Source: Opitutaceae bacterium (GTDB lineage: Bacteria; Verrucomicrobiota; Verrucomicrobiia; Opitutales; Opitutaceae). Taken from it: 60,417 bases of DNA. A program made the position numbers and the translations under genes. Positions 8,574 to 19,233 of this stretch are shown here, in pieces (within the stretch, counting starts at the first letter, position 1; each line of letters opens with the position of its first letter). The notes below the pieces were generated by a model. It was not told where the DNA came from. It did no database searches and saw only the letters and a list, made by a program, of their open reading frames with translations. The stretch is from assembly GCA_019634615.1 (NCBI GenBank), contig JAHCAZ010000025.1, forward strand, positions 1 to 60,417. Direction: 5' to 3'.

Positions 8574-11129
8574 ATGTCGCCGCGCGAATTGCCCATTTAT
8601 GAGCTCGAAGGTGCCGTCGTGGCCGCCCTCCGGTCCGGCGGACGCCTGATCGTGCAGGCGCCGACCGGCTCGGGCAAGTCCACCCAGATCCCGCAACTGC
8701 TGCTGCGCCACGGGTTTCTCGACGGCGGCGAGGTGGTCGTGCTCCAACCCCGCCGCCTGGCCGCCCGCCTGCTCGCCAAGCGCGTGGCCGAGGAGGTCGG
8801 CACCCGGCTGGGCGATATCGTCGGCTACCAGATCCGCCTCGAGTCGCGCGTCAGCGCCGCGACGCGCATCCGGTTCGTCACCGAGGGCATCCTCCTGCGG
8901 CAGATGTCGTTCGATGCCACGCTCCGCGGGGTGAATGTCCTGGTCTTCGACGAATTCCACGAGCGGCACCTCTACGGCGACATCTCGCTGGCCCGCGCCC
9001 TGCAGATCCAGGCGACGCTGCGGCCCGACCTGAAGATCGTCGTCATGTCGGCCACCCTCGACACCGAGGTGCTGCGTCCGTACCTCGCGCCGTGCGAGGT
9101 CCTCACGTCGCAGGGCCGCATGTTCCCGGTCCGGATCGAATACCAGCCGAAGACCGTGAACTTTGACGACGAGCCCGTGTGGTCCGTCGCCGCGCGCGAA
9201 TGCGAGCGCATCGCAGCGGCGACCGCCGGCGACATCCTCGTCTTCATGCCCGGCGCCTACGAGATCGGCCGCACCGTGCAGGAGGTGCAGGGCACGCGGG
9301 CGCTGCGCGACTTCGTGTGCTTCCCGCTCCACGGCGAACTCCCGCCGGAGCAGCAGGACCGCGCCGTGGCCCGGTACGACGCCCGCAAGATCATCGTCTC
9401 GACCAACGTCGCCGAGACCTCGCTCACGATCGACGGGGTCACCGCCGTGGTGGATTGCGGCCTCGCCCGCGTGGCGCGCTTCGACGTGCACCGCGGCATC
9501 AACACCCTGCTGATCGAAAAAATCTCCGTCGCCAGCGCCGACCAGCGCGCCGGCCGCGCGGGCCGCACCGCGCCGGGCGTCTGCGTGCGCCTGTGGACCG
9601 AGCGCGAGCACGCCCAACGGCCGCGGCAGGAACTGCCCGAGGTGAGGCGCCTCGACCTCGCCGAGGTCGTGCTGACGCTCAAGGCGAGCGGCATCGATGA
9701 CGTCCACGCCTTCCCGTGGCTCGAGAAACCAGACCCCAAGGCCCTCGACCGGGCGGAGACGCTGCTGGCGGATCTGGGGGCGTTAAGTGAGGCAGGTCAG
9801 GGACCAGCCCTCCGAATCACCGAACTCGGCCGCAAGATGCTGCGGTTCCCCGTGCACCCGCGGTACGCCCGCATGTTCCTGGCCGCGCAGGAGCGCGGGT
9901 GCGTGCGGTCGGTCGCGTTGATGGCGGCGCTGACCCAGGGGCGGAATTTCCTCCTGCGCGGCGTGGACAAGCGCACCGAGGAGGCGCGGGAGGATCTCTT
10001 CGGCGAGGAGCATGAGAGCGATTTCTTCCTGCTGATGCGGGCCTGGCGTTACGCGGACAAGGCCGGCTATGCCATGGATGCCTGCCGCCGGATCGGGATC
10101 CACGCGCAGGCGGCGCGGCAGGTGGGGCCCTTGTTCGAGCAGTTCCTCGAGATCGCCGCCAAGGAAGGCCTCGATGTCAGCGAGCGCCGCATCGACGGCG
10201 AAGCCGTGCGCAAGTGCGTGCTCGCGGGGTTCTCCGACCAGTTGGCCCGGCGGCTCGACGGGGGCACGCTCCGGTGCGCCCTGGTGCACGCGCGCAAGGG
10301 CGTGTTGGCCCGCGAGAGCTGCATCCAGCGCGCGCCGCTCCTGGTGGCGGCGGAGATCAGCGAGATCGAGGGGCGGGGCGGGGAGGTCAACGTCCTCCTC
10401 TCGCTCGCGACGGCGGTCGAGGAGGCATGGCTGAAGGAGATCTTCCCGGACGACTACCGCGAGACCCGCGGCGTGGTCTATGACGAGGCCATGAAGCGCG
10501 TGATCTCGCGGCGCGAGCGACGCTTTCGCGACCTGGTGCTCGAGGCCAAGTCCGCCAGCGACGACGCGCCCCTCAACGAGGCCGCGGCCCTGCTCACGCA
10601 GGAAGTGCTGGCGGGGCGCATCAAGCTCGAGGCCTGGGACGAAACCGTGGACCAGTGGGTCATCCGCGTGAATCGCCTGGCGGAATGGTTTCCGGAGCTT
10701 GAGGTCAACCCCATCACCGACGCCGACCGTGCCACCCTCATCGAGCAGATCTGTTATGGCGAGCTGAGTGCGCGCGACGTGAAGGACAAACCCGTGATGC
10801 CCGTGCTGCGCGACTGGCTGACCGCGGAGCAGCTCGCGGTGCTCGACGACTACCTGCCGGAGCGCCTGACGATGGCCAACGGCCGCAAGGCCAGGCTGCG
10901 CTATGCCAAGGAAGGTCCGCCGGTGTTGAGTGCGCGCATTCAGGAGCTCTACGGCGTCAATTCCACCTTCACGCTCGGGCATGGCCGCGTGCCGGTGAAA
11001 ATCGAGGTGCTCGCGCCGAATCATCGCCCGATCCAGGTGACCGACGACCTGAGCGCCTTCTGGCGCGACATGTACCCGAAGGTGAAGGCCGAGCTCTCGC
11101 GGCGGTACCCTCGCCACGAGTGGCGGTGA
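8574..11129 (+). CDS. hrpB: DEAH-box ATP-dependent RNA helicase HrpB
   Basis: Superfamily 2 helicase of the HrpA/HrpB group. Motif I is APTGSGKSTQIP (about residue 31), motif II is DEFHER (DEFH, as in HrpB, where HrpA has DEAH), motif III SAT, and motif VI QRAGRAGR (about residue 323), followed by winged-helix/ratchet regions and an HrpB-type C-terminal domain (GRVPVKIEVLAPNHRPIQVT ... FWRDMYPKVKAEL). The 851 residues fit HrpB (about 810-850). The start at ATG 8574 (MSPRELPIYELEG) is preferred; the frame is open 42 bases further into the hairpin-rich region. Residues about 406-414 are encoded by a REP-like sequence (see 9790-9813). RNA substrate unknown; the gene is divergent from the candidate structured RNA. 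Confidence 0.93.
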   Translation: MSPRELPIYELEGAVVAALRSGGRLIVQAPTGSGKSTQIPQLLLRHGFLDGGEVVVLQPRRLAARLLAKRVAEEVGTRLGDIVGYQIRLESRVSAATRIRFVTEGILLRQMSFDATLRGVNVLVFDEFHERHLYGDISLARALQIQATLRPDLKIVVMSATLDTEVLRPYLAPCEVLTSQGRMFPVRIEYQPKTVNFDDEPVWSVAARECERIAAATAGDILVFMPGAYEIGRTVQEVQGTRALRDFVCFPLHGELPPEQQDRAVARYDARKIIVSTNVAETSLTIDGVTAVVDCGLARVARFDVHRGINTLLIEKISVASADQRAGRAGRTAPGVCVRLWTEREHAQRPRQELPEVRRLDLAEVVLTLKASGIDDVHAFPWLEKPDPKALDRAETLLADLGALSEAGQGPALRITELGRKMLRFPVHPRYARMFLAAQERGCVRSVALMAALTQGRNFLLRGVDKRTEEAREDLFGEEHESDFFLLMRAWRYADKAGYAMDACRRIGIHAQAARQVGPLFEQFLEIAAKEGLDVSERRIDGEAVRKCVLAGFSDQLARRLDGGTLRCALVHARKGVLARESCIQRAPLLVAAEISEIEGRGGEVNVLLSLATAVEEAWLKEIFPDDYRETRGVVYDEAMKRVISRRERRFRDLVLEAKSASDDAPLNEAAALLTQEVLAGRIKLEAWDETVDQWVIRVNRLAEWFPELEVNPITDADRATLIEQICYGELSARDVKDKPVMPVLRDWLTAEQLAVLDDYLPERLTMANGRKARLRYAKEGPPVLSARIQELYGVNSTFTLGHGRVPVKIEVLAPNHRPIQVTDDLSAFWRDMYPKVKAELSRRYPRHEWR
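9790..9813. repeat. REP-like family A sequence inside the hrpB coding region
   Basis: The reverse complement of these 24 bases agrees with 271-294 at 20 positions (GGAGGGCNGG ... CTGACCTGCC). It sits in frame in hrpB, encodes the linker AGQGPALR between LADLGAL and ITELGRKM, and is preceded by a TTA leucine codon, rare in this GC-rich gene. Confidence 0.5.
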
Positions 11130-11149
11130 GGTGACGCGATCCAGGTCAT

Positions 11150-11230
11150 GGGTAGCGTCCGGCCTCTGGACGGACGGAGCGATAACCGCCAACAAGCATC
11201 CAACCGCCTGTCCGGAGGCCGGGCGCCACC
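11150..11230. repeat. REP-like palindrome, family B, copy 1
   Basis: Imperfect inverted repeat with arms ggcctctggac (11161-11171) and gtccggaggcc (11210-11220), flanked by ggtagcg and gcgccacc. The same sequence type, with nearly perfect arms, occurs at 29268-29345. It lies between the convergent ends of hrpB and the lipoprotein gene. Confidence 0.65.
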
Positions 11231-11254
11231 TAATGACAGCCGCGCCGATCCCGC

Positions 11255-11752
11255 TCAGTCCAGCGGGCGGAAGTTCGACTTGCTCGTGCTCGAGCTGTTG
11301 GTGGCGTAGGTCTTTTTGGCCGGGGCGACCGGAGCGCCCGTCGCTTCATCCACAATGACGAAATCGCAGGTGTGGCGGTCGTCGTCGGTGATGCCGGGCG
11401 TCAGTCGCAGGAGATACCGGGCCCCGGGCTTGGCCTCGAAGGAGAAGACGGCGCGGGAACGGAAGACGGAACTGCGGTACTCGACCGCGATGTCCATTGC
11501 GCCCGGTCGCAGGGGCAGCGCCTGGGCCCAGTTCTCCTCGGCCTCGCGCACGAACTGGCCGTTCACCATCATCACGTAGGCCACGTGGCGCGCGCCGAAG
11601 AGCCCGGGATCCTGCAGCTGGCTGCCCTTGATGAGGGCGAGCGCGGGTCCCGTCGGGGGCTCATAGACCAAGGTCTCGGATGAGGCGGTGGTGTTGCACC
11701 CGGTGAGAGCGAGGCAGGAGGCAAACAGGGAAAGGATGAGACCGAGGCGCAT
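11255..11752 (-). CDS. Predicted lipoprotein of unknown function
   Basis: A 165-residue protein with a clear lipoprotein signal: MRLGLILSLFASCLALTGC, with the lipobox LTGC and Cys at residue 19. The rest is a beta-rich domain with AVFSFEAKPGARYLLRLTPG and a Ser-rich C-terminal tail (TNSSSTSKSNF). The central pattern, in which a parsed value is followed by an aggregated 'measure' strand, resembles small Opitutaceae/Pseudomonas lipoproteins that have no assigned role, so I give no function. It is a single gene with a short spacer to the next gene and is convergent with hrpB. Confidence 0.75.
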   Translation of the reverse strand: MRLGLILSLFASCLALTGCNTTASSETLVYEPPTGPALALIKGSQLQDPGLFGARHVAYVMMVNGQFVREAEENWAQALPLRPGAMDIAVEYRSSVFRSRAVFSFEAKPGARYLLRLTPGITDDDRHTCDFVIVDEATGAPVAPAKKTYATNSSSTSKSNFRPLD

Positions 11753-11963
11753 GTCGGGAATGGTGATCGTAGCGGTTCAGTATGCCGGGAAATGAGCTGC
11801 GGATAAAACCACAAACTGCGGGTGCGGCGACGTTTGTTGTCTTCTGACTCCAGTCTTAAGGCTGGCTACTGAATGCGGAAATTTTGAAGGGATTTTCGCC
11901 GGTCGATCCGCGGTCGCGCGTGCGGCGACGATCGACCGGCGCAACCCCGATGGGGCGCCCTCG
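11753..11963. other. Intergenic region with an 11-bp inverted repeat
   Basis: About 210 bases between the glycosidase-like gene and the lipoprotein gene, partly A/T-rich. A perfect 11-bp inverted repeat, cgccggtcgat (11897-11907) and atcgaccggcg (11931-11941), lies about 20 bases after the glycosidase stop codon. It has no T-run on either strand, so its role as terminator or processing site is unclear. No gene seen. Confidence 0.5.
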
Positions 11964-14105
11964 CTAGCCCAGGGTGGCATTGAATTCCAGGACGGCCGGC
12001 GGGTCGGTCAGCTCCAGCACGGTGCCGCCGTGCGTGACGACCGCCGCGGGGAGGTCGACGCCGGTGACCGTGCGGCCGGGAGGCAGGCGGAGATGGATGC
12101 ACAGCCGGGACGGGCGGCGGGCGGGGTCGAGCGTGACGCGGCCGTTGACCCGATCCGGGGCGGCGAGGGCAAGGCGGTAGCTCACCCGGCCGAAATGCGT
12201 GGCGAAGCCGTCGCCGCCGAGCGGCCCGCCGGTGAGCCAGGAGCGGTCGGCGCCGCGCGCCAGGTGCAGCGTGTCGCGGTCCTCGAAGACGAGGCTGTCG
12301 CGCAGGAGGCGCACGACGGCGATGGGGGTCCAGAGATGCTGCCGATCGCCGATGACCTTGGCCGCGCCGGGCTCGGGGCCGCGCTCCTCGGACCACGAAT
12401 AGAGCGGCGTGGCGTGGTTGAGGGTCGCGTAAAGGTACCGGGCCACGGCGTCGCCCTCGCCGCGCAGCAGGAGCGTCTCGGCGAGATTGTCCAGCGTGAT
12501 GGCGACCCACATGCCTTCCTCCATCCAGCCGGTGTGCATGGGGATGCCGCCCGGGCTCATCTTGGATTCGATCTGGCGGATCGTGCCGTCGATGAGCGGG
12601 TCGTGGGGATCGAGGAGGCGGAACGGGTAGGCGGCATTGAGCGCGCCCCACCGGCTGCCCGAAGTCTTGCCGGCCACGCCGGGGATCCACGCGAAGCCGT
12701 CCGCGTTGATCGCGCCGCGCCGCACGGTGTCGAGCAGGTCGGCGCGGGCGGTCTCATGGATGGCGCGAACTTCCGCGGCCTCGGCCTGGAGGCCGAGGAT
12801 CTCGGCGGCTTCGCAGGTCAGCTGGTCGGCGTAGACCGCCCAGAAATTGTGCGGGAGAAATACCCCGTAGTTGCTCGTGTCGTTCTTGAGTCCGCAGTCG
12901 CCCATCCCCGGGGGCAGCAGGCCGTAGTTCAGGGGCTTGGCCCCGTCGACCAAGATGCGGCTGCGTTGCCGGGCGCGCTCCTGCCAGCGGGAGCTGGCCA
13001 GCATGCGCGGGAAGATGTTGGCGAGGAAATCGCGGTCCCGCGTGATGCGGTAGTGCTCCATGATGAACCAGCTCTTGAAGCCGGCCGCGAGCCAGCCGGT
13101 GCGGGCCCAGCCCTGGGGCTCGGACCAGCAGCCATCGTAGTTCTGGAGGTCGAGGGCGAGGCGGTAGCCGTCGGCGGCCTCTACCGGGAGTCCCGCCTGG
13201 TCGAGGGCGACGCAGGCGATGGCCGCCTCCGTGGGATTCGCGGAACGGTAGAGCTCGGTGCCTGGCAGCGTGCCGAGGTATTCGCCGGGCACGGGCTCGC
13301 GCATGATGAAGATGTCGGCGAGCCCGGCGTAATAGGCATGGCGGACCCCCGCGTCGGCCAGGTGCAGGCGCGGCGTGCGGGCGATCAGTTTCTGCCATCC
13401 GGCCTTGGCCTCGACGAAGGCGGCGGCCCAGTCGCGGCGACGCAGTTCCGGGAGCATGGACTCGTACACGCGGTAGGGGCGGATGAACCAGACGACCTTG
13501 GTCTCGCCGGGCGCGAGCGTGACCGTCGGCGCGAGGGTGTTGGCCGACAGCGGATATTCCTCGCCGCCGAGGGCCGCGATGATCACGCGATCGGCGCGGG
13601 CCATCCAGCCGGCCACGAGCGCGTCGCGCGCGTTCTGCGCCAGGCCGGGATCGACGAAGGCTGGCAGGACACCGCGCCAGTTGCCGGGCACGCTGCACTC
13701 CAGGGTGGCGCGGTGCGCGGCCTGGCGGTCGAGGTTTGTGAACTCGACCCGCATGATGGCCGCGCGCTGCGCGCCGATGACCTCGATCGTCGTGCGGACG
13801 GCGGGGTGGATGAACGCGGCGGCGAGCCCCGGCAGCCAGTCATCGAGGCGGCGCCAGGTGTTCTGCTCGACCTTGCGCCCGTCGATGACGGCCTGGAAGT
13901 CGAGCTTCCACTGCGTGAGCGGGCCGTGGAAATTCGCGACGGAGAAATCCAGCAGGGTGTCGTAGCTCCACGAAAGCGAGACGAGGCCGGGTTCGCAGTC
14001 GACGAGGGTCTTGTCGCCGCTGTCGGGCGGCGCGACCGTGATGCGGTGCGGCGGGGCGAACGCGTGGCTGAAGTCGACGCGGGGAACGGAGGAAACGGTG
14101 CTCAT
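11964..14105 (-). CDS. Glycosidase-like protein with a six-hairpin (alpha/alpha)6 barrel
   Basis: A 713-residue protein without a signal peptide. The N-terminal third is beta-sandwich-like (DFQAVIDGRKVEQNTWRRLD; GNWRGVLPAF) and the rest has the helix-repeat style of six-hairpin glycosidases (GH15/63/95-like), with aromatic and acidic clusters such as NDTSNYGVFLPHNFWAVYAD, PGGIPMHTGWMEEGMWVAI and LYSWSEERGPEPGA. The C-terminal part is a short beta domain (LDPARRPSRLCIHLRLPPG). I cannot assign a GH family or substrate; breakdown of plant or algal oligosaccharides inside the cell would fit Opitutaceae. The start at 14105 (MSTVSSVPRVDF) is chosen over an upstream GTG/ATG frame lacking conserved character. 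Confidence 0.65.
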   Translation of the reverse strand: MSTVSSVPRVDFSHAFAPPHRITVAPPDSGDKTLVDCEPGLVSLSWSYDTLLDFSVANFHGPLTQWKLDFQAVIDGRKVEQNTWRRLDDWLPGLAAAFIHPAVRTTIEVIGAQRAAIMRVEFTNLDRQAAHRATLECSVPGNWRGVLPAFVDPGLAQNARDALVAGWMARADRVIIAALGGEEYPLSANTLAPTVTLAPGETKVVWFIRPYRVYESMLPELRRRDWAAAFVEAKAGWQKLIARTPRLHLADAGVRHAYYAGLADIFIMREPVPGEYLGTLPGTELYRSANPTEAAIACVALDQAGLPVEAADGYRLALDLQNYDGCWSEPQGWARTGWLAAGFKSWFIMEHYRITRDRDFLANIFPRMLASSRWQERARQRSRILVDGAKPLNYGLLPPGMGDCGLKNDTSNYGVFLPHNFWAVYADQLTCEAAEILGLQAEAAEVRAIHETARADLLDTVRRGAINADGFAWIPGVAGKTSGSRWGALNAAYPFRLLDPHDPLIDGTIRQIESKMSPGGIPMHTGWMEEGMWVAITLDNLAETLLLRGEGDAVARYLYATLNHATPLYSWSEERGPEPGAAKVIGDRQHLWTPIAVVRLLRDSLVFEDRDTLHLARGADRSWLTGGPLGGDGFATHFGRVSYRLALAAPDRVNGRVTLDPARRPSRLCIHLRLPPGRTVTGVDLPAAVVTHGGTVLELTDPPAVLEFNATLG

Positions 14106-14207
14106 GTTCGGACGGGCGGTGAAGCCGTCCGCATCGCAGGGCGCGGGCGCAGGACGCACAAGGCAAAACCCCGTGAATAATAGCGGCCCGAAGAACCGGC
14201 GGCGCGA

Positions 14208-16157
<1,950 letters not shown>

Positions 16158-16181
16158 CGGGTTGGGAAGGGGAGTTATGGC

Positions 16182-16211
16182 TTGCTATTGGCGGAGGCCA
16201 ATCAGTTAGAT
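16182..16211 (+). promoter_or_regulatory. Candidate sigma-70-type promoter for yajC-secDF
   Basis: TTGCTA (16182-16187), 18-base spacer, TTAGAT (16206-16211), ending 44 bases before the yajC start. The spacer contains a short palindrome attggc-ggag-gccaat (16187-16202). The fit to the consensus is moderate. Confidence 0.4.
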
Positions 16212-16254
16212 GCGTGTTTTCTTTTTTCAAATCAACCAACACGCAAACACGAAA

Positions 16255-16584
16255 ATGTCCCTCCTGCCCGACTCGCTCCTTCTCGCCCAGGCCGCCCCGC
16301 AAGCCCAGAGCCCGCTGCCGACGCTGTTGTTCTTCGGCCTCATGTTCGCCGCGATGTATTTCCTGATGATCGCGCCGCAGCGCAAGAAGCAGAAGGAGCA
16401 CGAGAAGATGCTCGCCGCGCTGCAGACCGGCGACGAGATCGTGACGACCGGCGGCATCTACGGCCAGATCACGAACGTGAAGGAGGACCGCTTTGTCCTG
16501 CGCGTCGCCGAGGGCACCAAGATCGAGGTCGGCAAGGGCTTCGTCCACGCCGTGACCAAGAAGGCCGGCGAGGAGAAGAAGTAA
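16255..16584 (+). CDS. yajC: Preprotein translocase subunit YajC
   Basis: A 109-residue inner-membrane protein with one transmembrane helix (PTLLFFGLMFAAMYFLMIAP, about residues 22-41) directly followed by the YajC signature RKKQKEHEKMLAALQTGDEI and VTTGGIYGQI. It associates with SecDF in the Sec holotranslocon. The ATG at 16255 (MSLLPDSLLLAQAAP) is taken as start; an in-frame ATG at 16210 would add 15 residues. secDF follows 75 bases downstream on the same strand, the usual arrangement. The spacer has GC-rich inverted repeats (ggccggggcgcttccc) but no clear terminator. Confidence 0.95.
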   Translation: MSLLPDSLLLAQAAPQAQSPLPTLLFFGLMFAAMYFLMIAPQRKKQKEHEKMLAALQTGDEIVTTGGIYGQITNVKEDRFVLRVAEGTKIEVGKGFVHAVTKKAGEEKK

Positions 16585-16659
16585 CCGCCCCGCGCCCCGC
16601 TTTCCGCCCCGCTGCCTGACCGGCCGGGGCGCTTCCCTTTATAAAAACCCAACCTGACC

Positions 16660-19209
16660 ATGCTTAGAAACAACCTCTGGAAGCTGACCTTCACCCTCGC
16701 CATCGTGGCCTGGGCGCTGGCGACGCTCCTTCCGCTGCAAGACCGGGATTTCGCGGATTACGCCAAGGCGACGGCCACCGCGAAAACGTCGGAGTTCGCC
16801 AAACTCATCGACGAAGCCAAGGCCCGGACCCAGTCCGGCCAGGCCATGAGCGAGTTCGTCGCCCTCAAGCAGATCGCCAAGGAGCGCCGGCTCGACCTGT
16901 CCCAGTTCTTCCCCGACATCCGCCTCGAGGAGAAGCTGAAGAACATCGAGAAGCGCAACGACATCCTCCTCATCGAGCTCCTCCGCCAGTCCAAGGCCCC
17001 GCTCCAGCTCGGCCTCGACCTCAGGGGCGGCGTCGCCTTCACCCTCGAGGTGGACGAGGCGGCCGCGGCCGATATCAGCCAGCACGAGCGGCAGGAGAAG
17101 CTGACCAAGGCCATCGAGATCCTCGGCAACCGCATCAACGGCCTCGGCGTCACCGAGCCGGTCATCCGCCCCGTCGGCAACAACCGCATCGAGGTGCAGC
17201 TCCCGGCCGTCAACACCAAGGACAATCCCGAGGTGCTCGAGAACGTCAAGAAGCCCGCCCGCCTCGACTTCCGCATCGTCCACCCGAGCCTGACGCCCCA
17301 GATGACCGCCGAGATCCCGCCCGGCTACGAGCTGCTCACGCTCGAGTACGAGACGGCCCGCGGCGAGACCGGCGTCGAGGAGGTCTTCGTCAAGCGCATC
17401 CCCGAGATGACCGGCGAGGGCATCGCCAACTCGTTCGCCCGCCCCGACCTCTACGGCAAGCCCGAGGTCATCCTCCAGTTCAACGACGCGGGCCGCAAGC
17501 GCTTCGCCGAGGTCACCCGCGAGATCGCGTCCTTCGGCCAGCAGACCGGCCGCCTGGGCCGCCTCGCCATCGTCCTCGACGGCAAGCTGTACTCCGCCCC
17601 GACCGTGAAGGAGGAGATCGACAGCGACAGCGCCCAGATCACCGGCAGCTTCTCCGAGCGCGAGGCCCTGAACCTCGCCAACGTCCTCAACAACCCGCTC
17701 GACCTGCCCCTCGTGGTCAAGGAGCAGTACGAGATCGGGCCGTCGCTGGCGGCCGACGCCATCAGCAGCGGCCAGAAGGCCTTCATCATCGGCACCGCCC
17801 TGACCGCCGCCTTCATCATCGTCTTCTACACGACCGGCGGCTTCCTCGCCGTCCTCGCGATGGCGGCCAACGTCCTGATCATCCTCGGTGTCATGGCCAG
17901 CATCGGCGCCACGCTCTCGATGCCCGGCATCGCCGGCATCGTGCTGACGATCGGCATGTCGGTCGACTCCAACATCCTGATCTTCGAGCGCATGAAGGAG
18001 GAGCTGAAGCTCGGCAAGTCGCTCTCCGCCTCGCTCGAGGCCGGCTTCGACAAGGCCTTCTCCGCCATTCTCGACGGCAACCTCACGACCCTCATCACCG
18101 CGGCGATCATGATCGCCCTCGGCACCGGCCCGGTGAAGGGCTTCGGCGTCACCCTCGCCATCGGCATCTTCTCCACGATGTTCGCGGCGCTGGTCGTCAG
18201 CCGCCTGCTGCTCGAGTGGGTGATCAACGGCGGCATCGTCCGGAAGATCCGCATGCTCACGGTCCTCGAGAAGACGAACTACGACTTCCTCAAGTACGCC
18301 AGACCCGCGTTCATCGCCTCCTGGCTCGTGGTGGTGATCGGCATCGGCACCGTGATCTACAAGGGCAAGGAGATCTACGGCATCGACTTCACCGGTGGCG
18401 ACCAGGTCGCGCTCAAGTTCGACCGGAAGGTCGAGCTTGCCGAGGTCCGCCGCGTGGCCACGGCCGCCGGCATCACCGAGCTCAACATGAGCTACACCCA
18501 GCCGATCGGCGGCGATCACGAGGTCCTGCGCCTCACGACCCCGTTCGACCAGTCCGGGGTGCTCGTCAAGGCCCTGCAGGAGAAGCACCCGGAGGCCGGC
18601 TTCGCGCAGGAAGGCATCAGCCGCATCGGCGGCAGCGTCGGCAGCGAGATCCAGTCCAACGCCTTCTGGGCGATCTTCTGGTCGCTCATCCTCATCCTCG
18701 TTTACGTCGCGTTCCGCTTCGAGTTCGGCTACGGCATGGGCGCCGTCGTCTCGACCCTGCACGACCTGCTGATGACCGTCGGCATCTTCGTGCTGTTCGA
18801 CCGGCAGTTCAACGCGTCGATGGTCGCGGGCATCCTCCTGATCGCGGGTTACTCGATCAACGACACGATTGTCGTGTTCGACCGCATCCGCGAGGAGCTG
18901 AAGCTCAACCCCACGGGCACGCTCCGCGACATCATCAACCGCTCCCTCAACCTCACGCTGTCGCGCACGATCATCACCGGTGGCACGACGTTCCTCACCG
19001 CCATCGTGCTCTGCACGGTCGCCGGCGGCGAGGTCAACGACCTGGCCTTCACCCTGATCATCGGCGTCATCACCGGCACGTTCTCGTCGCTCTTCATCGC
19101 CAGCCCCGTCTTCTACTGGTGGCACAAGGGCGACCGGAAGCACGTCGAGGCGCACCACGACATCGCGCCGAAGTACGAGTGGACCGGTTCCAGCAAGGCC
19201 TCGGAGTGA
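16660..19209 (+). CDS. secDF: Protein translocase SecDF (SecD-SecF fusion)
   Basis: A single 849-residue chain carrying both SecD and SecF, which use the proton gradient to help pull proteins out of the SecYEG channel. The SecD half has an N-terminal helix, the D1 motif LGLDLRGGVAFTLEVD (about residue 115), a periplasmic P1 region and six helices with SVDSNILIFERMKEEL. The SecF half begins near residue 540 (NYDFLKYARPAFIAS), with GIDFTGGDQVALKFD and AGYSINDTIVVFDRIREEL. The periplasmic P1 region is short compared with E. coli SecD. Fused SecDF also occurs in Firmicutes and Bacteroidetes. It is downstream of yajC and 24 bases upstream of recJ on the same strand. Confidence 0.96.
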   Translation: MLRNNLWKLTFTLAIVAWALATLLPLQDRDFADYAKATATAKTSEFAKLIDEAKARTQSGQAMSEFVALKQIAKERRLDLSQFFPDIRLEEKLKNIEKRNDILLIELLRQSKAPLQLGLDLRGGVAFTLEVDEAAAADISQHERQEKLTKAIEILGNRINGLGVTEPVIRPVGNNRIEVQLPAVNTKDNPEVLENVKKPARLDFRIVHPSLTPQMTAEIPPGYELLTLEYETARGETGVEEVFVKRIPEMTGEGIANSFARPDLYGKPEVILQFNDAGRKRFAEVTREIASFGQQTGRLGRLAIVLDGKLYSAPTVKEEIDSDSAQITGSFSEREALNLANVLNNPLDLPLVVKEQYEIGPSLAADAISSGQKAFIIGTALTAAFIIVFYTTGGFLAVLAMAANVLIILGVMASIGATLSMPGIAGIVLTIGMSVDSNILIFERMKEELKLGKSLSASLEAGFDKAFSAILDGNLTTLITAAIMIALGTGPVKGFGVTLAIGIFSTMFAALVVSRLLLEWVINGGIVRKIRMLTVLEKTNYDFLKYARPAFIASWLVVVIGIGTVIYKGKEIYGIDFTGGDQVALKFDRKVELAEVRRVATAAGITELNMSYTQPIGGDHEVLRLTTPFDQSGVLVKALQEKHPEAGFAQEGISRIGGSVGSEIQSNAFWAIFWSLILILVYVAFRFEFGYGMGAVVSTLHDLLMTVGIFVLFDRQFNASMVAGILLIAGYSINDTIVVFDRIREELKLNPTGTLRDIINRSLNLTLSRTIITGGTTFLTAIVLCTVAGGEVNDLAFTLIIGVITGTFSSLFIASPVFYWWHKGDRKHVEAHHDIAPKYEWTGSSKASE

Positions 19210-19233
19210 TCCCGGCCTGAGTCCGACCGCGCG

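Noticed and set aside
7882..8649. A 255-codon plus-strand frame in the hairpin-rich region
   Set aside because: It has no conserved or domain-like segment, is Arg/Cys/Pro-rich as expected from chance, and overlaps many stems. The RNA explanation fits better.
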